In this document: one piece after another, positions 57,848 to 64,000 of the stretch
How positions within the stretch are numbered: position 1 is the first letter of the stretch
Layout: each line of letters starts with the position of its first letter
Source of the DNA: Talinum fruticosum
Taxonomy: Eukaryota; Streptophyta; Magnoliopsida; Caryophyllales; Talinaceae
Direction of reading: 5' to 3'
Length of the DNA stretch: 64,000 nt
Assembly (NCBI GenBank): GCA_021018815.1
Contig: JAITYX010000004.1
Span: 8,937,501-9,001,500, forward strand
Notes under the pieces: model-generated
What the model saw: only the letters and a program-made list of their open reading frames with translations
Database searches by the model: none
Told to the model about the DNA's origin: nothing
Translations under genes and position numbers: made by a program

Positions 57848-59330
57848 ATGGGATTTCCAAATCCAAGACAATCTTATCATTATCCGCTTGACCCTACTTG
57901 TTTTTCACATGCTTCAAATTTTTTTTTTTGTTGGAAACAAGCAATAGCAGAAGAATACAATACTCATATGGCTAATCAAACTTGGGATTTAGTTCCACTT
58001 TCTCTTATACATGATTTCGTTGATTATAAGTGGGTTTACAAAGTGAAATATTATTGTGATTTGAGTACTTGTTGAGAGACACAAAGCCGGACTAGTTACT
58101 TAGGGTTTTCATCGATATTATGCTGGTATTAACTATTATAAGACATTTAGTTCTGTTGTGAAACCATCCATTATTCCCCGAGATATTACTTCTCGATAGT
58201 AAATTCGTCAATTAGATGTCAAAAATGCCTTTCTTCATGAATATTTAACTAAGGAAGTTTATATGAAACAACCCACAAGTTTTGTTCATCTTGAATTTCC
58301 CCATCATGTTTGCAAGCTTCGTAAAGCTTTCTATAGTCCGAAACAAACCCTATGCGCTTGGATTCATCATTTAGTAGCTTAAACTTCTTACTGTCTCATG
58401 GCTTCTCCTGTAGCAATACTCGATCCATCCATGTTTATTCTTCATACTCGGCCATCATACTTTGATTCTCTTGTTATATATCGATGATATTATTTCAATA
58501 AGAAGATCTTCATCTCACCTTCAATCTTTCATCTCCCTTTTCTCTAGATAGTTTTCCATGAAAGATTTTTACATTATTTTCTTAGCATCCAGGTGATTTG
58601 CGAGACCTTTTCTTTTACAACGTAAGTATGTTGATGAGTTGATTCGAAATTTCATCTCCATACTTGTAAGCCTATTAGAACTCCTTCTGTTGCTAGAATC
58701 ACTTTATCCCTTATAGATGGTGAACTACTTGTTGATGCATCAAGATATCGAAGTATGGTAAGTCCATGTAGTTTTCCAATTTATGCTTACCCCTATACAA
58801 CTCATCTCAATGCTATTAAGCATATCTTCGAGTTTTTATAGGGCACTCTTGGTCAAGGTCTGCTGTTGCGCCCTCTGCATCTTTTTCAATTGTTGTGGCT
58901 TACTCTAATGTAGACTAGGTTGGTTGGAAGGATACCTATTGCTCCATCACTAGCTATGATGTGTACTTTGGACCCAATCTCATCTCTTAGCATTTCAAAA
59001 GCAACTCAATGTCTCCAAGTCTTTCACCAAAGATGAATCGTGCTATTGGTTACACAATTGTTGAAACTATTTGGATCCATTAATTGTTAATGGATATGGG
59101 CATTACTCGTTGAGATCCCCTCCATTTATATTGTGACAATGTCAACGTCACATACATGACTAGTAATCTTGTTCAACAAGAACTATCATTTTCTTTGAGA
59201 ACAGGTGGCTTCTAGTGACTTAGTTGTTTGTTATATCCCTACTTGGTTGCCAATCACCGATATCTTGACTAAGGGCTTGTGTTTCCAATAGTTTCTCTTT
59301 CTTAAGTTCAATCTGCCCGTGTGTCACTCC
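57848..59330 (+). pseudogene. Ty1/copia reverse transcriptase and RNase H, heavily decayed
   Basis: It starts with WKQAIAEEYNTHMANQTWDL and YKWVYKVKY, the standard opening of copia reverse transcriptase. Further on, in shifting frames, come QLDVKNAFLHEYLT, a catalytic Y-I-D-D box at 58477-58488, and RNase H pieces to about 59280 (DILTKGL). Dozens of stops and frameshifts occur. No LTRs were identified. Confidence 0.88.
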
Positions 59331-59344
59331 GATCAGGTTGAGGG

Positions 59345-62266
59345 TCGTAATAATGTCTCATAGATATCATGAATATAATATAATTTTATCTTGTGTTATT
59401 CAAGTATATATACAACATTAGGGCTCCCAGGTTGGGTGAGCTATTCTATTGTATAATTATTCATAAAATCATTTTGAAATATGTGATCAACATTAATATC
59501 TCCACCTTGAAATCAGTCACCTATCAAAATAGCTTATCAGCAAAGTCCTGCAGAATTACATGCATGGAACTTGGTTTTTAGCATGCATAATGGCATGTAA
59601 ATCTCATTCTCGATTTCACTCTGAATCAAAATAAAAAAGAATGGCACTTGGCTATATATCCCAAATTTGATGCATATGCTACAACTACTACCAAAACTAC
59701 AAGTCGTTTTGGGTCTGATCAGAAAGAAACAGGTAGGAGAGAGATGCTTCTTATAGGTTCCCTCCACCTGGCAGCTAGGTGTGATGGCTAACACCATCAA
59801 GTGAAATAAGTTGGGTGACAAAGGAGGTGGATGTGGTGACTATGAATATATGGCTTTTGTTATGCCATGAAAAACTTTCAATTCAATCTTTTAATATTCC
59901 CTAGTTGAAATGGATGTATGTCATTTAGTTCTTTCCAGATCTAGAGTCTATATACCTACCTTTCTTTGAGTTGTCACATTGTACAGTTAGCTAATTTGGT
60001 AGGTGAAGGAAGATATGAGGGAATCCCCATCCACAGTTACAATATGGCCCCATTGTATTTAGCTCTAAGGAAACTGTAAGACAGTAAAAAGCTGTAAGGT
60101 AGTAAGGAGTTATAAGATATCCGTAAGAAGGTGTAAGAAACTGTAAAGAGGTATAAAGTTGAAATTATGATTAAATAATAATGTACTTGTCATCAATTAA
60201 CAGAAAAAATAAGCTGTTAAATATTTTTAAAATTTAACATATTAAGGTTGTTTTTGTTAAAAAGCCATATATGACAGACTAATTTCCACATGATGATGAG
60301 GATTAGTAACTTTGTACTTTACTATTAGGGTCATGTTGCTCAAGGCTCAAAGAGCAACAAGGATTTTAGATTTAAACTTGGTAAAAGTGAACTTATTTTC
60401 CCTCCTCCTTTACACCATGGTAGATGAGGATCTTCGCAGAATTGAGAAGATGGGTCAGCTATGGGCTATGGCTACTAAAGGAGTGACTCAAAGATCAGAC
60501 TAGAAGACGGTGGAAAAACAACTGGGATTAAAAGTATCACGAACAAGTTTTGAATGGAGCAGCTAGAAGCTGGACCTCAAAAGGAGGAGATCAACTCAAG
60601 AACTAAAAGTGAAAGCCTGTTATTATTAGTGTGGCCATGGGTTTCGGAAGATTAGGGATTTAGAGAAGATGCATCATGCATTAGAAAACAAACCCTTGGG
60701 TTGGGTAGCATGACCATTGAGCAAGGTCAAATCATACAAAGGGGCATTAATTTTTCCTTTTTATTTTACATTTTTTCCCTGAAAACAATCGAGTTAAAAT
60801 TTGATAAGAAATCAATGAATTTCTAGATTTACGAAACTGCATATAACTATCAACTCAAAGTTTCACCACATAGTTGTCGGGGCTTGATTTCTAGCCTTAG
60901 AAAATGGAACCAATTTTTGAACCTGAAAAATCACACAGTTTTATATGCCTAAAATCCGAATGTGTTTCTCTATGTGGCTTGAAAATAATTTTATTGAGCT
61001 CTGAATTTTTAAAAGTAAAGTTGCCCAACAATTTTATATAATAATAAAAAAAACAATAAAATAGCATTTTCACTGTGCTTCAAATAAATGGAATTGAAGG
61101 AATCATTACAATCTAAACCTTATAAAACAATCACCCTGTAGATGGTGTGTCCTTTAAAAAATTGGAGCAACTTGCTTCTTTATTTTCATTTTGGTACACT
61201 TTGGGTTTTGGTAATTAGATTATATTACAAACATAATTTCACTCATAAGTGAGAATCTGTCGGGGAAAAGCTGGGCAATGCCTCCCCCAACAATAGTAAT
61301 AACTTTCAATATGTGTGTCACATTTTTTTACGAGATGTAGTCAAATTTAGTTTTAGGTAGGTCTATTCTTAGGGATAATTTTATTAATAGAGAAACTGAT
61401 TTAAGAGAGTTTCCTCCTCCAAGTACAGTAATTATTTACTATTTTTTTAATTAATTAATTATTTAAATTAAAATAATTGATTAATAATCTAATTTTAAAC
61501 ACAAAAGGTATTAATTGAATTAATTATTCACTAATACTTTTAAAAAATATTAGGCATCTTGTTGAATTGTATTATTAACATAACCTAAAATAATATTATA
61601 CAATAATTAGATTATTGAATTTCTAAAATGATAAAATATTACAGATTACTTTTCAAAAGAAAATTTTCTTACGAAACCGTTAGCAATATAAAATATTGAG
61701 AAGTAATTTGTATGGATTATGTTCATCTATTGCAAACACATTTTCAAAAATTCTTTTAGAAAAGCCTTTTCAATTCAAAAACATAATTTAAAAAAGCTAA
61801 TTGAATTAGCCATTTAAATTTTTTTTTCAAAAATTAGATTTTTGTCTTGCAATTAGAATTTTTTCATGACCTATATTACTCGTAACACTTGATCAATGTT
61901 GTTATTTATTAATTAATTATAACCGTTAATTTTAACCACTAATAATTACTAGAACCGTTAATTAAACGCATAATATACGAAAAGAAAGAATAAAAAAAGT
62001 TCAGAGGAAAAACGGAAGAGAGAATGGAGTGTTGTATTGTACCTGGCAAGTACAAGAGTGGAACCACGACCTTCTTATTTGTTCAGTTACACTTCAGAAA
62101 ACTACAGGACATCTCGAATGACTAGAACCCTCTAAGAATTTTGCATATTTTGTTGTGACAAATAAAAAGAAAAACAAAACCCTTTAAAAGCAACGTAATC
62201 CAAAATACTCAGGTGAGTAAGACAGAGAGAGAGTGTCATATAAGAATGTGCTCTGACACTTATGAC
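59345..62266. other. Intergenic region upstream of the H+-ATPase gene
   Basis: No confident gene. 60061-60160 has a repeated CTGTAAG-type pattern also seen at 25850-25960. A 63-aa frame at 60312-60503 matches nothing I know. 61430-62000 is very AT-rich. The last few hundred bases should hold the H+-ATPase promoter. Confidence 0.5.
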
Positions 62267-62274
62267 TATAAAAA
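62267..62274 (+). promoter_or_regulatory. TATA box of the H+-ATPase gene
   Basis: TATAAAAA lies 162 bp upstream of the ATG, followed by a CT-rich leader (62300-62345), a typical plant core-promoter layout. The start would lie about 30 bp downstream. Confidence 0.6.
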
Positions 62275-62435
62275 GCTGGCAGTATTTCCCAATTCTTGCC
62301 AGATGCTTCTCAACTCTTCCTTCTCTTTTCTTCTCTCCAGAACGTTCAGTATCAGTTGGTGTTCTGCTCTGCTCATTTCCCTCAAAATTTAAGGAAATCA
62401 ATTCTGAGTAGGGTTTTCAGTGTCTGAGATATCAT

Positions 62436-64000
62436 ATGGGGGACGACAACACCAAGGAGACCTTGGAAGCTGTGTTGAAGGAGGCTGTCGATTTGGTACT
62501 CTTAAATTTTAATATGTTTCTCTCTTTTTCCCCTTGCTCTGTTTCTAGTTTGTTTGTAAACAAATTTATTTGTGTTCTGGGTTGCTCTTAATTTCTCTGG
62601 TGCATTTCTGTTTTGTTGTTTCTGTTTGCTGTTTCATTATTTTAATTTTAGGTGTAGGAAATAAATATGCAGATTTTGGTGCATTTGGATTATGCTGCTG
62701 GTTTTCTACCTTTTCTTTTTGAGGGCCTGTTTGTTTTAGCTGTGAAAATTAGTGGTCAGCGGTTAACGGTAAGAATTAGCAGTTAGCGGTTTCAAGTGAT
62801 CAGAAGAAGGCTCACATGTTGCACTGCTCCAAAAGAAAAAAAAAAAAAGAAAAAACCTTGGTAGCTTAAGCTAATTTTGCTAGTGTTCAGTGGCAGTAGC
62901 CGTTGCAAAGTATTTACAAGTTGTGAATTTTTTTATTTTATTTTGCAAGGCATGGCACAAATATAGATATGGGTGGCTAGAGTTTGAACCTAGGTCTTTA
63001 GTAACGTCTGAGCAACTTTATTAGCCCGTGACAGGTGAGAGATTCTACTAATTAAACTAGCAAATGTCCACTAAACCCTCAATTTTTTCATTGTAAATTT
63101 GAAGCCTAGGTGTGCCCTATTTCTTGGTATGTTGCCAGAAGTTTACATCTAAATCCTTATACCTAGAGTCCTGCCTAGGTGGAGTGTTGATAGGGGAACA
63201 TTTAGAACAATATGTTTGAGTTGTAGAGTGTCTGTTCGTTGCGGGGTTGACATGTATTAGAATAAATTTGAATTACCGGGAGTCTATTTTTATGCTACAC
63301 TAGAATAAAAACTGTTTTGCCACAAACCACTACATTGATAAAAGTATGAAATGAATTAGTGAGACACAAAGCTTTAGTCCCTCGTAATATAGGTTTAGAA
63401 AATTGTCGAGAGTGACTTCTTCAGCGGTCTAAAATGTATACATCAACATTATTTCTTAGTAATAGAGTATTAGAGATATTATTTTACATTACAATTATTT
63501 TATGTATAATAATATCTCTAATACTCTATTACTTAGTACTCGCTTGCGCTGTTAAATATCAAGTATGTACAGAATATAGATATGGCATGCAGTAACGAAA
63601 GATGTCACTAGTTTTCTGAGGTGTTTCAACTGAACCGCAGGAAAATGTCCCTTTGGAAGAAGTTTTTCAACAGTTACGATGTACAAGAGATGGCCTTACC
63701 ACAGAGGCTGCTGAAGAGAGATTGCGGATTTTTGGCCCCAACAAGCTTGAAGAAAAGGAGGTGTTTCGTCTCCTACAAATAGTTATTAGTAATTTTATTT
63801 TCTTGTTTTTAGTTGTCTTTTTGCTGTTTAATGGTTAGTGATCACCTTCATTTGACAAATTGCAGGAGAGTAAGATTTTGAAGTTCTTGGGGTTCATGTG
63901 GAACCCTCTTTCTTGGGTGATGGAAGCTGCAGCAATTATGGCCATTGCTCTTGCTAATGGAGGAGTAAGCTCTTTACCATCCCTTCTTATGACTGTACAT
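62436..64000 (+). CDS. AHA11-like: Plasma-membrane H+-ATPase (P3A), 5' part, runs off the window
   Basis: First three coding exons: 62436-62495, 63641-63760 and 63866-63964, with GT..AG introns of 1145 and 105 bp. Each exon is a whole number of codons (20, 40 and 33). The protein reads [20 protein letters not shown], then [19 protein letters not shown] and [11 protein letters not shown], then [20 protein letters not shown] through the start of the first membrane segment ([11 protein letters not shown]). This is the N-terminus of the plant P-type proton pump that energises the plasma membrane. The family is about 950 aa, so some 90% lies beyond the window. The EAVLKE-x-VDLEN start is closest, from memory, to Arabidopsis AHA11. 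Catalytic DKTGT and the 14-3-3-binding tail are outside the window. Confidence 0.93.
62960..63065 (-). repeat. SINE-like remnant in H+-ATPase intron 1
   Basis: The minus strand contains CCTAGGTTCAAACTC, a B-box-like block typical of plant SINEs, with TTAGTAGAATCTCTC-like sequence upstream. Limits are approximate and the call is weak. Confidence 0.3.
63458..63533. repeat. Perfect 26-bp inverted repeat in H+-ATPase intron 1
   Basis: Arm 63458-63483 (AGTAATAGAGTATTAGAGAT..) and arm 63508-63533 are exact reverse complements over 26 bp with a 24-bp spacer. This is a strong hairpin about 110 bp upstream of the exon 2 acceptor. It is probably a small fold-back MITE. A microRNA-like precursor is possible but unsupported. 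Confidence 0.9.

Noticed and set aside
63458..63533. microRNA gene
   Set aside because: The hairpin arms are perfectly paired and AT-rich, more like a fold-back MITE. No target or small-RNA evidence is available from sequence alone.
1..64000. CRISPR arrays, operons, rRNA or intact tRNA genes
   Set aside because: The tandem arrays present have no spacer/repeat structure of CRISPR type, the genes are intron-bearing plant genes, and the tRNA-like boxes seen (4.7 kb, 38.7 kb, 63.0 kb) do not fold into complete tRNAs by eye.

Overview
The window is nuclear DNA of a flowering plant, most likely a eudicot. This rests on AT-rich intergenic DNA, many-exon genes with GT..AG introns, and plant-only families (hypersensitive-induced reaction protein, FRO ferric reductase, P3A plasma-membrane proton pump). 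Everything between the genes is dominated by plant transposons. I could not identify the species. All calls come from reading the sequence; no database search was run.

Four host genes can be modelled. Three lie on the minus strand and are complete: a HIR (SPFH/prohibitin) protein at 1256-2920 (5 coding exons, 286 aa), a cystinosin-type PQ-loop cystine transporter at 7174-11870 (8 exons, 275 aa), and a FRO6/FRO7-like ferric-chelate reductase at 18742-26524 (9 exons, 739 aa). The fourth, on the plus strand, is the 5' end of a plasma-membrane H+-ATPase (62436 onward, first three exons) that runs off the right edge. In all three complete genes every junction is canonical and the reading frame closes exactly, so they look functional.

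The 36 kb between FRO and the proton pump (about 26.9-62 kb) is a transposon graveyard. From left to right it holds: a CACTA terminus close to the FRO start; an older CACTA element (28.46-37.7 kb) split by a younger CACTA element (30856-36846) that carries a degraded TNP2-type transposase; dispersed long repeats; a decayed endogenous caulimovirid (pararetrovirus) copy near 41.7-44.5 kb; minus-strand Athila-like Ty3/gypsy pieces with two different LTR families (48.5-49.9 kb and 52.9-54.4 kb); tandem repeats; and a decayed Ty1/copia reverse transcriptase broken by a hAT-like element. Smaller insertions sit inside or between the genes. These include a 1.44-kb copia remnant with a perfect 5-bp target duplication in a FRO intron, and a 1.74-kb non-autonomous CACTA between cystinosin and FRO that belongs to the same family as the 6-kb nested element.

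I found no convincing new biological system. The most informative observations are structural: the CACTA-in-CACTA nest, whose interrupted reading frame resumes in phase on the far side; the autonomous/deletion-derivative CACTA pair; and the gypsy element whose primer-binding site is joined directly to its RNase H domain. HIR, cystinosin, FRO and the H+-ATPase are all membrane proteins, and the last two act in reductive iron uptake and proton export. Their proximity here is most simply chance gene order.
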